This document shows, piece by piece, positions 37,102 to 45,813 of a stretch of DNA of 64,000 nucleotides (position 1 is its first letter; each line of letters opens with the position of its first letter). Origin of the DNA: Luteolibacter rhizosphaerae. Its GTDB lineage: Bacteria; Verrucomicrobiota; Verrucomicrobiia; Verrucomicrobiales; Akkermansiaceae. The position numbers were made by a program, and so were the translations under genes. The notes under the pieces were generated by a model. It saw nothing but the letters and a program-made list of their open reading frames with translations. It was not told where the DNA came from and made no database searches. Location: contig NZ_JAPDDR010000001.1 of NCBI RefSeq assembly GCF_025950095.1, positions 186,001-250,000 of the forward strand, in the 5' to 3' direction.

Positions 37102-37743
37102 TCAGGCGAACGGCGTCCGGTAGACCGCGATCCAAAAGTAGTCGCTGGAGTGAATCTCCAGCTCGTTTGCCAGCGGTGCGAGCACGCCGCGGAGTTCTGC
37201 CTCCGTTGGGAAGTTCTTCAGGATCTCATGGTGGCTGCCATCGGCCAGTTGCCGTATTTGCCAGGTATCGCCGTTCGCGTCGTGGCGGCTGATCGGCGTG
37301 CTGCTGCCCTCGACATAACGGTTGTCGATGAATGCCACGCGTGAACCGGGAAGCAGCCGCGCATGAAATTCAGTTAGGAAGTCCGGCAGTCTCCGGAGCG
37401 GAACATGTGACCACCAGAAGCCGGCGAAGCCCGCATCGAAGCCCCGGCCGAAATCGGGCAGGTCCATTGAGTCCGCGATCTTGAAATCCGGGACGATGTG
37501 CTTCCATTCCTTCGCCGCTGCGATTTCCAAGACCTCGGGATTGATGTCGGTCGCGGTGATGTGGCGGGCCGTTTCGGCGCAGCATTCGGTCCACCAAGCG
37601 GTGCCGCAGGAGATCTCCAACAGATCGCGCCCTGCGAAGAGGTCGCGGCATTTCTCGCGGAGAAGCTTCAGGTCGTCCTAGCGCTCCGGCTTCGCGTAGA
37701 TTTTCTCATATTCAAAAGCCCGGCGGGCATAGTAATCGATCAT
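37102..37743 (-). pseudogene. Class I SAM methyltransferase interrupted by an in-frame TAG
   Basis: The ATG at 37743 starts MIDYYARRAFEYEKIYAKPER, followed by TAG at 37678-37680 and then an uninterrupted frame to 37102 (213 codons in all). The stop sits where a glutamine is common, so a CAG to TAG change is likely. The SAM-binding region DLLEISCGTAWWTE, ATDINPEVLEIA and DFGRGFDAGFAGFWWSHV are otherwise intact. The methyl acceptor is unknown. A restart at the GTG/ATG at or near 37620 would remove the N-terminal 40 residues, including part of the SAM-binding region. Confidence 0.75.
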
Positions 37744-37863
37744 GTGGTTGATCGTGCAACTTGCACTATGAAATACTCATATCACTGATAGTTCCACCTC
37801 CTCCGCTGGAAGTCTTTCGGTTGGGCTTGGGAAGAGTCTGGTAGTAAGAAACGGTACTTCGTC

Positions 37864-39240
37864 TTAAGGGTGGAGGTGCATGGCGGCACGGTGCGCCACC
37901 TTCGGCACGAGATCCTTCCAGCCCTCGTCGCCATCCCCGATCATCGACCGGATATCGCGACCGGTGTAGCGCATGAGTTCCTCGTTGCCGGCGGGCACGG
38001 GACGCACGCGTCCGGTTTCCAGGAAGTAGCGGTAGAGGCTCCGGCAATCTTCCGGCGGGATGAAGCTCTTGGCATCCACCATCTCGCCCGTCTTGCGATT
38101 CCGCCATGGATAGACGTAGAGCGTGACCTGGTTCTTGAATAGGCGCCCGAACGATTCGAGCAGACCGCCGGCGAGGTTCTCCGCCCACTTCGCTTTGAAG
38201 AGTTCGTTGAGCAGGCCGATGCTCAGCACGATCCCCACTGGACGCTGGGTGTAGCGGCTGAGATAGCCGGCGATGCGGTGGAACTCCGGATAGCGTGAAA
38301 CCAGCACGGTCTTCCCCAGGGCCTGCAGTGCATCACAGCGGTCGATGAAATCGACATGGTCCACGGTCTTGCCGCGCAGCAAGTTCGCCATCGTGATCTC
38401 GCAGAGTTCGATCGTGCGCTCGCTCTCGCCCTCGGCGAGCGAATCGCTGAAGACCTCGCGGGAGCGCTCGAGCATCTGGAGATGCAGCAGGCTCACCGGA
38501 TCGAAGCTGCCGCGCAGCAGGAGAATCGGCCGCTTGTAGAGCGCTTCCGCCGCCTGCACCACCTCGCCGTCCGGCAGGAACATCGCCGCTTCGGTCAGGC
38601 CTGCTTCCACCAGTGCCAGCGAGCACAGCCGGTTGTCGAAGAAGCCGTAGCCATGGCCGTGGAATTTCAGCATGTCCAACTCCACCCGGTAAGGACGCAG
38701 GTTCTCCACCAGCGAGTTTACGAAGAGGCCGAGGTGACCGCGGTGGCGGAAGGCGGCGTGGATCAGGTTCACGCCCACGATGCCCAGTGCTTCCGCCTGC
38801 TCCGCATTGGTCGCATCAAGCAAGCGGATGTGGACGAAGATATCGGAGGGTGGATCACCCGGCTTGAGCTGGAAGCGCAGGCCGAGCCAGCCGTGGCATT
38901 CGCCGGTATCCTGATAGCCGCGGGCGCGGACGGTGTTGCAGAAGGAGAAGAAGGTGGTGCTCTCCGAGCGCGTCGGCCCCAGCCGTTCCTGCAGGATGCC
39001 GAACTCGTGATCGAGCATCTGGCGCAGGCGCTCGCGGGAAACATAGCGCGAGCACTTGCCATAGATGGCATCGCTCATCGTCATGTCGTAGGCGGAGATG
39101 CTCTTGGCCACCATGCCTGCCGAGCCGGAGGCACGGAAGAACCAGTTCGCGGTTTCCTGTCCCGCACCGATCTCGGCGAAGGTGCCGTAGATCCCGGGAT
39201 CGAGATTCAGTTCCTGTGCCTTGTCAAAAGTGGTGGGCAT
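37864..39240 (-). CDS. Conserved protein with a degenerate nucleotidyltransferase-like motif
   Basis: A 458-residue soluble protein. Near residue 260 it reads LLRGSFDPVSLLHLQMLERS, which resembles the GGSFDPVHxGHL motif of NadD-type adenylyltransferases, but both functional histidine positions are altered (S-L-L-H). The sequence is otherwise without a recognised family, though homologs are sometimes annotated as TonB-related, probably wrongly. No leader is present. The ATG at 39240 is chosen. It ends 120 bases before the methyltransferase start on the same strand and starts ten bases after the zinc-ribbon gene. Confidence 0.6.
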   Translation of the reverse strand: MPTTFDKAQELNLDPGIYGTFAEIGAGQETANWFFRASGSAGMVAKSISAYDMTMSDAIYGKCSRYVSRERLRQMLDHEFGILQERLGPTRSESTTFFSFCNTVRARGYQDTGECHGWLGLRFQLKPGDPPSDIFVHIRLLDATNAEQAEALGIVGVNLIHAAFRHRGHLGLFVNSLVENLRPYRVELDMLKFHGHGYGFFDNRLCSLALVEAGLTEAAMFLPDGEVVQAAEALYKRPILLLRGSFDPVSLLHLQMLERSREVFSDSLAEGESERTIELCEITMANLLRGKTVDHVDFIDRCDALQALGKTVLVSRYPEFHRIAGYLSRYTQRPVGIVLSIGLLNELFKAKWAENLAGGLLESFGRLFKNQVTLYVYPWRNRKTGEMVDAKSFIPPEDCRSLYRYFLETGRVRPVPAGNEELMRYTGRDIRSMIGDGDEGWKDLVPKVAHRAAMHLHP

Positions 39241-39250
39241 CGCAAATCGT

Positions 39251-40291
39251 TCAGGGATCCGGCGCAGAGCTGCTATCGAGCCAATCTTCCGCCACAATGC
39301 TGTCCACGAGCACTTGGTTGTCGGCAGGGGACTCGGCGGGAAACTTCAGCCTCACCAGCATGCGCTTGCCGTCCGTCACCTCGCGCGGGTCCGTCCGGAC
39401 GTCGATGTCGCCACCCCGCTCTACATAGCCGGTCAGGGAGTCTTCTCCGTCCGCCGAGTCGAGGCGGTAGGAACGCCACTCCAGCTCGTCCTTGAATCCG
39501 AAGTTGTAGTAATCGGCCGTGAAAACCTTCACTCGGAAGAGCTTCGGCTCGGTCGGCTTCGCGCTGCGGAATTCCTCCCAACTCATCTCCGACCAGCCGG
39601 CCCAGCTCTCCCAGTCCACGCGCCAGCCGGCGGCCTCCTTGACCAGCGTCACCTGGGCTTGGCGATTCCTGGTGCGAACCGGAACGGTGACCGCGTTCAG
39701 CTTGTCGCGGGTGAAGAACTTGATGTCGGCACCCAAGTCCCGGAAGCCCGGAGCACGGTAGGGCTCATCGCCCAGCCAGGGAGCAATTTTTGGAAAGGTC
39801 GCCTCGGCCTCACGGATCCAAGGTTTCAACTCCTCGATGCTTTCCGCTTCGAGAAAGCTTCTGGTGACGGCATCGATCTCGGCGAGATCCGTCTTCGTGT
39901 TCGCGGCAGGTGCGACAGGGGTTTCGACGACGATCGCGGGGATCTCCGCACCCGGGGAGGCATTTCCGGTGGCACTGCGCTCAGGCATCATCCACCAAGC
40001 GAAGATACCCAGCGCGACCAAGGCCGTACCGCCCGCGATGGCCATCGTGGTCAGATGGCTGCCCGTGCTTTCGCTCGCCGCCTCCTCGGCCTCTTCGTGA
40101 TCGTGCTCGTCCTCCCGCTCCAGCATCAGCGGACCGGGTTGGGCATCCTCCGCCGGGAGGCGCAGCATCACCCGGCAGCCCGGGCATACCACTCCCCGCC
40201 CGTCGTGATCCTGTGCCACGCGGAAGATAAAGCGGCAGGTCGGGCAGACGAAGCTGTTCCAGCGCCGGTTCGGAGTTGCGATTTCCGCCAC
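39251..40291 (-). CDS. Zinc-ribbon membrane protein of unknown function
   Basis: A 346-residue protein. Residues 10-45 contain two CxxC pairs (C16/C19 and C36/C39), a likely zinc ribbon. An acidic linker follows, then one membrane segment (about 77-101, ending IFAWWMM), and a soluble region of about 240 residues with no recognised domain. This is typical of Verrucomicrobia/Planctomycetes proteins that scan for zinc-ribbon-anchored factors. It lies in the same direction as the downstream 458-residue gene with a ten-base gap. Confidence 0.7.
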   Translation of the reverse strand: MAEIATPNRRWNSFVCPTCRFIFRVAQDHDGRGVVCPGCRVMLRLPAEDAQPGPLMLEREDEHDHEEAEEAASESTGSHLTTMAIAGGTALVALGIFAWWMMPERSATGNASPGAEIPAIVVETPVAPAANTKTDLAEIDAVTRSFLEAESIEELKPWIREAEATFPKIAPWLGDEPYRAPGFRDLGADIKFFTRDKLNAVTVPVRTRNRQAQVTLVKEAAGWRVDWESWAGWSEMSWEEFRSAKPTEPKLFRVKVFTADYYNFGFKDELEWRSYRLDSADGEDSLTGYVERGGDIDVRTDPREVTDGKRMLVRLKFPAESPADNQVLVDSIVAEDWLDSSSAPDP

Positions 40292-40392
40292 GCCCGGAGA
40301 GTGGGCGGGGGAAGCCGGGCGCGCAAGACCCTTGGCCCGGGAAAATGTGACGCCCCGGCCTCCCTCAATCGGGAGTTGCCACCCGCGCGCGA

Positions 40393-41538
40393 ATGCTTCA
40401 CCCAGCGCGCGTGTCCCCGTCAGCGCTCGGTGAATTGCTCGCCATCTTCGAGGAGAACTTCCGCAGCCGCGGTGAGCTCGGTGCCTCGGTCAGCGTCTGG
40501 TGGCGTGGCGAGGAGATTCTTTCCCACGGGCAAGGCTGGTGCGAAAAGGAGCGGCAACGCCCATGGACGACGCAGACCTTGGTGCCGGTCTATTCCGCGA
40601 CGAAGGGGCCGTCCGCGGCGACCTTGCTTCTGGTTCTCGATGAACGCGGCATGGGGCCGGAGACTCCCGTGCGCGAGGTTTGGCCCGGCTTCCCGCTGGC
40701 AGAGGCAAGCTTCGCCCACCTGCTCTCGCACCAATGCGGGCTCGCGGCCCTCGATCAAAAGGCGCAGATCTGGGATCACGCGGAGGTAATTGCCGCCGTC
40801 GAGGCGCAAGCCCCGGCATGGCGGCCAGGTCAGGGACACGGCTATCACCCTCGGACCTTCGGCGCCTTGGTGGAGGAACCGGTACGTCGTCTCACCGGCC
40901 GCAGGCTGGGCGAGGTCTGGCGCGAGAAAATCGCCGCACCGCTCGGGCTGGAATTCTGGATCGGCCTTCCGGAGAGCGAGTGGCCCCGCGTTGCCCGTCT
41001 CTATCCCGGCAAGGCTGCGGCGGAGGATATGCAGGGCGGCTTCTACCGGGAGTTCAATGCACCGGGCAGCCTCGTCCGCCGCGCCTTCGATTCCCCGCGC
41101 GGCCTCCGCTCCGTTCAGGACATGAACGACCCCGCGGCATGGTCCGCCGGTCTCGCCGCCATGGGCAGCGTCGGCACCGCCTCCGCGCTGGCCAAGTTCT
41201 ACCAAGCCGCGATCGGCGCCATCGAGAGTCCGCTCACGGAGAATGTCCGCCGCGCCCTCGCGCAAGTCCGCATCAGCGGGGATGACAAGGTGCTGATCCA
41301 ACCCACCGCCTTCTCCTGCGGCTGTCAGCTCGATCCGCTTGATGCCGCCGGCACGAAGCTCCGCCAGCTCTACGGTCCCTCCACCCGGGCCTTCGGTCAT
41401 CCCGGTGCCGGCGGCAGCCACGCCCTCGGTGATCCGGATAGCGGCATCAGCTTCGCCTACGTGATGAACCAGATGGAACTCAGCGTCCTCCCCGGCAGGA
41501 AAAGTGTCGCCATGGTCGACGCCCTGTTCGGGGATTGA
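40393..41538 (+). CDS. Serine beta-lactamase-like hydrolase (class C/EstB family)
   Basis: A 381-residue protein with the beta-lactamase fold. The catalytic SxxK is SATK at 68-71. The second motif is YHP at 151-153, as in EstB-like esterases rather than YxN of true beta-lactamases. A His-rich GHPGAGGSHALGD element near the C-terminus takes the KTG position. There is no clear signal peptide. An esterase or peptidase role is more likely than antibiotic resistance. It is divergent from the zinc-ribbon gene. Confidence 0.85.
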   Translation: MLHPARVSPSALGELLAIFEENFRSRGELGASVSVWWRGEEILSHGQGWCEKERQRPWTTQTLVPVYSATKGPSAATLLLVLDERGMGPETPVREVWPGFPLAEASFAHLLSHQCGLAALDQKAQIWDHAEVIAAVEAQAPAWRPGQGHGYHPRTFGALVEEPVRRLTGRRLGEVWREKIAAPLGLEFWIGLPESEWPRVARLYPGKAAAEDMQGGFYREFNAPGSLVRRAFDSPRGLRSVQDMNDPAAWSAGLAAMGSVGTASALAKFYQAAIGAIESPLTENVRRALAQVRISGDDKVLIQPTAFSCGCQLDPLDAAGTKLRQLYGPSTRAFGHPGAGGSHALGDPDSGISFAYVMNQMELSVLPGRKSVAMVDALFGD

Positions 41539-41545
41539 GTGGTCC

Positions 41546-41659
41546 TCACCGCAGGAGCAGCACGATCCCTAGCATCAGCGCTAGGATCGCGAGCAGCAGC
41601 AACACGATCTCCACGCGGAAGACGCGGCAATGGCGGATCGTGGCGTGATACCGTTTCAC
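41546..41659 (-). CDS. Possible small membrane protein
   Basis: A 37-codon frame from a GTG at 41659: a basic start (MKRYHATIRHCRVFRV) followed by one hydrophobic helix (EIVLLLLAILALMLGIVLLL). It lies in the gap after the beta-lactamase-like gene on the opposite strand. There is no clear ribosome-binding site. A chance hydrophobic frame cannot be excluded. Confidence 0.3.
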   Translation of the reverse strand: MKRYHATIRHCRVFRVEIVLLLLAILALMLGIVLLLR

Positions 41660-41815
41660 CGCAGGGGGAGGGGACGAGCCCGCTTTTGTTCCAACTTTGA
41701 TCCCCCCAATACGCGTTTCCTCCTACGAAAACTTCACAGCTCCTCGGATCTTGCGGGCACGAAAAAGGGGACACTTGCGCGTCCCCTTTCGGAATTCTTG
41801 GCGATCCGGATCCGC

Positions 41816-42190
41816 TTAATCCAGGAAGCGGATTTTCCCCGGGATCTTCGGCAGCTCCCCACGAGCCATCGCCGCGTGCTGCTCGTCGCTGCAGGCGGAA
41901 TTGGTCGGCGCATCGGCTTCCGCATCGCTGCCTTCCAGCAGGCCGTTCTTGATCAGATAAGCTTCCACCTCGTCGCCGGAGACATCCGCCAGCATCTCGC
42001 CGTTCACCACCACGCAGGGAGAAAGGCCTTGGCCGCTGCGCTGCTCCATCTCCCAGCGAAAGGCCGGATTCTTGATGATGTCCTTCTCCTCGAACTGAAG
42101 GTCATACTTCCGCATGATCGCGCGCACGCCTTCGCTCCAGCCGCAGAAGGTCTTCAGGTAAGCGGTGATTTCCGGTTGGGGCTTGCTCAT
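41816..42190 (-). CDS. Monothiol glutaredoxin-like protein
   Basis: A 124-residue protein with the thioredoxin fold (TAYLKTFCGWSEGVRAIM). The active site is CGWS (16-19), so only one cysteine is present, as in monothiol glutaredoxins. The TVP-like cis-proline loop is GLSPCVVVNGEMLADVSGDEV. A C-terminal extension of about 35 residues contains another Cys. A role in thiol redox or iron-sulfur cluster transfer is plausible. The ATG at 42190 is chosen over the open frame to 42253. Confidence 0.82.
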   Translation of the reverse strand: MSKPQPEITAYLKTFCGWSEGVRAIMRKYDLQFEEKDIIKNPAFRWEMEQRSGQGLSPCVVVNGEMLADVSGDEVEAYLIKNGLLEGSDAEADAPTNSACSDEQHAAMARGELPKIPGKIRFLD

Positions 42191-42320
42191 GGCGCGCAGC
42201 ATAGCCGCTCCCGCGCTCCCGGCAAGCCCCGCGTCCCGCCACCAAATCCCCACCTCGATTTCACGGAATCCTTACCGTCCCGAACTTGTCCCGGGACCTC
42301 GCCAGTATCACCATTCCACC

Positions 42321-43502
42321 ATGTCCCGCCTTCTCGGCCTCTTCCTCCTTTTCATCCTCCCCGCGCAGGCCTGTCTCTGGGATCGCGATACCCTGCAGGA
42401 GGAAGCAAAGGGCAAGCTCGATACCGTCCGCGCCATCACCGGCTGGTTCGACCGCTATCCGTCGCGCTACTACGAGATGCGCTTGGAGCGCGTCACCGCC
42501 GAACTTTCCTCCAACCCGAGATCCCTGAATCTCTACGACGACGCCGGCGTCGCCTGCAGCCGTCTCGGCCGACACGACGAAGCCATCGCATGGATGGCCA
42601 AAAAGAAGGTTGCCCTCGACGCCCTGCCCGACGGCGGTCCCGCCGACGATCGTTACCGCTATCTCTCCAATCTAGGCACCTTCCACCTCATTCGCTGGAT
42701 GACCGCGGGAGAATCCCAGAGATCTGAAAATATTGGTGATCTGGAGGTCTCCGAGACACTCATCGCCCAAGCTCTCGATCTCAATCCTGATGCCCACTTC
42801 GGTCGCGAACAGTATCAGCTCATGCTCATCCAGTGGCTACTCCGCGGAGCTGATGTATCGAGTGGCGACCCTTTCCGCGAGAGCTTCCTTAACCTCGATA
42901 TCTCTCTCATGAGCCATGGTTCGCCTTCGACCTCAAAGGATCCCACTCTTGAGGATGCTCGCCAAGGCATCACAGGCCTCATTCAAATGGGTGCTGCATG
43001 GGAGAGCATCGACGTCTTCCGTGCTCTGCAGATCTGCCTCCACGGACAACAAGCCTCCTCGGTGGCTCATTTGGCTTACATGAGGCAGCAAGAACTCGCG
43101 GAGTCCGGCGCAAGCTCCCTTCATCCCGATGAAGAGGTCCGCCAAGCGGTCCGGCCATACACGTTTCCCGGCACCTTCTATGGTGGGAAGCAGGTCGAAC
43201 GCTTTTACCGTGATGCCCGCACTGCCGCCGCCAAGCGCGACCAAGCATGGACCGCTTATCAAGATGACCGCTTCGCCCAAGGCATGCATCCCGATACCCA
43301 CCCGGGTTTCTGGAAGGATTGGCAGGGGCCGGAGATGCCGAAGATGCCAAACCTCACTCTCGGACACTTCACCAACCGCTATCCCGGTAGCTCCTTTGCA
43401 ATTATCGTGGGAGCGCTAGTGAGCGGACCAATCGCAATCTACCTGTTTGCTCGTAGAGTCAGGCGCGCGAGAAGACGTCGTTTCGTATCTGCCGCAGCTT
43501 GA
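42321..43502 (+). CDS. Exported TPR-like protein with C-terminal membrane helix
   Basis: A 393-residue protein. The N-terminal signal sequence is MSRLLGLFLLFILPAQACLW. A helical, TPR-like region follows (residues 45-260: SLNLYDDAGVACSRLGRHDEA, LIAQALDLNPDAHF). A second helical stretch has a C-terminal membrane segment near residues 360-380 and an Arg-rich cytoplasmic tail. The function is unknown. It is divergent from the glutaredoxin, with the start ATG at 42321; the frame opens at 42165. Confidence 0.7.
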   Translation: MSRLLGLFLLFILPAQACLWDRDTLQEEAKGKLDTVRAITGWFDRYPSRYYEMRLERVTAELSSNPRSLNLYDDAGVACSRLGRHDEAIAWMAKKKVALDALPDGGPADDRYRYLSNLGTFHLIRWMTAGESQRSENIGDLEVSETLIAQALDLNPDAHFGREQYQLMLIQWLLRGADVSSGDPFRESFLNLDISLMSHGSPSTSKDPTLEDARQGITGLIQMGAAWESIDVFRALQICLHGQQASSVAHLAYMRQQELAESGASSLHPDEEVRQAVRPYTFPGTFYGGKQVERFYRDARTAAAKRDQAWTAYQDDRFAQGMHPDTHPGFWKDWQGPEMPKMPNLTLGHFTNRYPGSSFAIIVGALVSGPIAIYLFARRVRRARRRRFVSAAA

Positions 43503-43563
43503 GCCCATCTTGGAAACTTGCCTGCTAACAGGGCATGCCGCAGCTTTTACCCTACCCGTCCTC

Positions 43564-44178
43564 ATGACCCGCCCACGCATCAGCCTCAACTTCGCCATCT
43601 CCGCCGATGGCAAGATCTCCTCCGTGGCCAAGCGCCCCTCCGGCTGGACCTCCGCGGACGATCACGCCCGCCTGCTCCAACTCCGCGAAGGCGCCGATGC
43701 CCTCCTCGTCGGACGCGGCACCCTGGAGGCCGATCGCATGACCCTGAAGGCCCCCGGCGATCCCCTCCGCTGCGTCGTCTCCCGCAGTGGCAACTTCGAT
43801 CCCGCCCATCCGCTCTTCCACACCCCCGGCGGCGCGATCCACCTCCTCGCCACGAACGGCCCGGCCCCCGCCATCCCCGGCACCACCGCCCACCGCGGCA
43901 GCCTCGCCGATTTCCTCACCACGCTCTCCACCCTCGGCGTCCAGCGCCTCCATTGCGAAGGGGGAGGGGAGCTCGCCCGCGAACTCGCCACGCTCGATGC
44001 CCTCGATGAGATCCACCTCACCTGGGCCGGCCACACCCTTTTCGGCGGCCGCAGCGCCCCCACCATCAGCGGCGTCCCTGCAGAATTCCTGCCCGCCTCC
44101 CGCGAATACGAACTCGTCCACTTCGATCCGCGACCTCAGACCGGCGAGTGCTTCCTCAGCTATCGGCGCCAGCGCTGA
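43564..44178 (+). CDS. RibD C-terminal domain reductase-like protein
   Basis: A 204-residue cytosolic protein of the dihydrofolate-reductase fold. The opening MTRPRISLNFAISADGKIS, the DALLVGRGTLEADRMTL block and CEGGGELARELA are typical of RibD C-terminal/YajF-like pyrimidine reductase homologs. It lacks the deaminase half of RibD. A stand-alone role in riboflavin or pterin metabolism or as a dihydrofolate reductase-like enzyme is possible. The ATG at 43564 is preferred over the open frame from 43447. Its stop is immediately adjacent to the stop of the convergent His-rich gene. Confidence 0.82.
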   Translation: MTRPRISLNFAISADGKISSVAKRPSGWTSADDHARLLQLREGADALLVGRGTLEADRMTLKAPGDPLRCVVSRSGNFDPAHPLFHTPGGAIHLLATNGPAPAIPGTTAHRGSLADFLTTLSTLGVQRLHCEGGGELARELATLDALDEIHLTWAGHTLFGGRSAPTISGVPAEFLPASREYELVHFDPRPQTGECFLSYRRQR

Positions 44179-44388
44179 TCAGTGGCCAGCGCCCTCGGAG
44201 CTCTTGTGCTCCTCGTGATGCGCCCCGCCCTTGTGCTCGCCGTGCGCATCATGACCTTCGCCGTGGCCCGCGCCATGGCCGTGCTTCTCGTGCAGCGCCT
44301 TCGTCTCGTCCCAGGAATGACGCTCGCAGGAAACGGAGCCGAGGAAAAGGCCGGCAACAGCGGCGGCGGAAAGCGTGGTCAATTTCAT
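44179..44388 (-). CDS. Small His-rich exported protein
   Basis: A 69-residue protein. Its leader MKLTTLSAAAVAGLFLGSVS precedes a cysteine, so it may be a lipoprotein with a weak lipobox. The mature part is almost entirely His/Gly/Glu (HGHGAGHGEGHDAHGEH and further repeats). Such tails bind divalent metals (Ni, Cu, Zn) in many envelope proteins. It lies between the RibD-like gene and lpxB, ending right after the RibD-like stop. Confidence 0.7.
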   Translation of the reverse strand: MKLTTLSAAAVAGLFLGSVSCERHSWDETKALHEKHGHGAGHGEGHDAHGEHKGGAHHEEHKSSEGAGH

Positions 44389-44436
44389 GCCGCGCCGGAT
44401 GTAGCGGATCGCCCGCCGATGGCAAGCGGCAAGGAC

Positions 44437-45582
44437 CTATTTGCCCTCGCTTCCCACCTTCCTCACCCAGCGCGAGATCGCCGATGCCGCCCGCAGATGC
44501 GCCCCCGGCCCGCCCAGCTTCGAGGCCGTCGCCAGCAGCTTCTGCCGCGTCTCCTCCCGGTGCGGGATGTCGTCCAAGAATCTCCCCAGCGCCTGCTCCA
44601 CATGCAGCGGATCCGCCTCGGATTGGATGAATTCCTCCACCACCTTGTGGCCTGCCAGAATGTTGATCAGGCCGATGTGCTCGATCTTCACCAAGGCCTT
44701 GGCTGCCAAGTAGGTAGGCCAGGCGACCTTGTAAACCAAGCAGTAGGGCAGCCCGAAGTAAGCCGCTTCCAGGGTAGCGGTACCGCTGGCCACCACGCCG
44801 CACTCCGCACGCTGCATCAGCTCGTGCGCGCCCCCCTCCCGGACCGTCACCTGATCCTGCATTTTCGCGTTCTCCACCAGCTCCCGCATCCGCGCCGTCA
44901 GCTTCGCCGAGGCCCCGCAGGCCTCGAATCGGGTTTCCGGGCGCTTCAAGTGCAGGCGCCGGGCCGCTTCCAGCATCATCGGGAAAAGCCGGGCCACCTC
45001 GCGCTCGCGGCTGCCGGGCAGCAGGGCCACCAGATCGCTCTCGCGGCCGCCGCCCTCGCGTTCCTCCTCCAACTCGTCCACCAGCGGGTGCCCCACGAAG
45101 GTCGTCGGCAGCCCCGCACCCTCGAAGATCGGCTTCTCGAAGGGGAAGAGACAGAGCATCTCGTCCAGCAGCTGCGCCATCTTCGGCAGCCGCCCCTTGT
45201 TCCAGGCCCACACCTGCGGGCTGATGTAGTAAATGATCTTCGTCTCCGGCAGCGCCTCCTTCACCGCCGCGGCGAAGCGCAGGTTGAATCCCGGGTAATC
45301 GATCAGCACCAGGATCTTCGGCTTCAGCGCCTTCACCTCCGCCAGCATCTCCGCGAAGCGCTGCTTGAACCAGCCATAGCGCTTCAGCACCTCCCACAGG
45401 CCCATCACCGCCGCATCCTCCACCCAATCCTTCAGCCCCGGGCCCGCCACCGCGCGCATCTCCGGACCTCCCGCCCCGTGGATCTCCAGATTCGGGTGCA
45501 TCGAGCGCAGCGCGCGCAACATCCCCGCTCCGTGGGCATCGCCGCTCAGTTCTCCTGCGATGACATACAGCGCCACGGCCAT
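44437..45582 (-). CDS. lpxB: Lipid-A-disaccharide synthase
   Basis: A 381-residue peripheral membrane glycosyltransferase of the GT-B fold (GT19), matching the family length of about 380. It forms the disaccharide of lipid A from UDP-diacylglucosamine and lipid X. Diagnostic blocks are AGELSGDAHGAGML, LIDYPGFNLRFA, YYISPQVWAWNKGR and FVGHPLVDE. Its presence means the outer membrane contains lipid A. It stands alone here without lpxA/D, so it is in a scattered lipid A pathway. Confidence 0.95.
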   Translation of the reverse strand: MAVALYVIAGELSGDAHGAGMLRALRSMHPNLEIHGAGGPEMRAVAGPGLKDWVEDAAVMGLWEVLKRYGWFKQRFAEMLAEVKALKPKILVLIDYPGFNLRFAAAVKEALPETKIIYYISPQVWAWNKGRLPKMAQLLDEMLCLFPFEKPIFEGAGLPTTFVGHPLVDELEEEREGGGRESDLVALLPGSREREVARLFPMMLEAARRLHLKRPETRFEACGASAKLTARMRELVENAKMQDQVTVREGGAHELMQRAECGVVASGTATLEAAYFGLPYCLVYKVAWPTYLAAKALVKIEHIGLINILAGHKVVEEFIQSEADPLHVEQALGRFLDDIPHREETRQKLLATASKLGGPGAHLRAASAISRWVRKVGSEGK

Positions 45583-45813
45583 GTGGCGCGCACCCTAGGG
45601 GCGGGAAGTTCCAAGTGAGAAGCCCCAAGTGCCAAAAAAACCGCTCGGATCCCCGGGCCTTGCCTGAAAACCGAACCCTGAAAACCAGCAAACTTCTTCC
45701 ACTGCTCACGGATCACTGCTCACCCGACACTCCCGCCCCCGCACTTGCCACTTTTCACACTTGGCACTTTACCTTCCCGGCCTTTCACTCCCTTCCCGCA
45801 CATCGGTTCCCAC
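45583..45813. other. Divergent intergenic region with degenerate short repeats
   Basis: The 231-base region between lpxB and the TPR anchor gene contains degenerate direct repeats on the theme CACTTGGNACTT in both orientations (for example 45607-45640 reads it in reverse, 45745-45773 forwards). Similar sequence lies at 16765-16790 and an AAGCTCAAAGCTC repeat lies at 47597-47614. A promoter for each gene must be here, but none is clear. Confidence 0.4.

Noticed and set aside
36250-37743. Possible mobile element at the tRNA-Leu with an OrfA-like gene and a broken methyltransferase
   Set aside because: No inverted repeats, no direct repeat of the tRNA end and no integrase were seen.
40393-41538. 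Antibiotic-resistance beta-lactamase
   Set aside because: YHP instead of YxN and no leader; it fits EstB-like esterases better.
43447-43563. N-terminal extension of the RibD-like frame before 43564
   Set aside because: It overlaps the end of the preceding gene, and the ATG at 43564 gives the family start MTRPRISLNFAIS.
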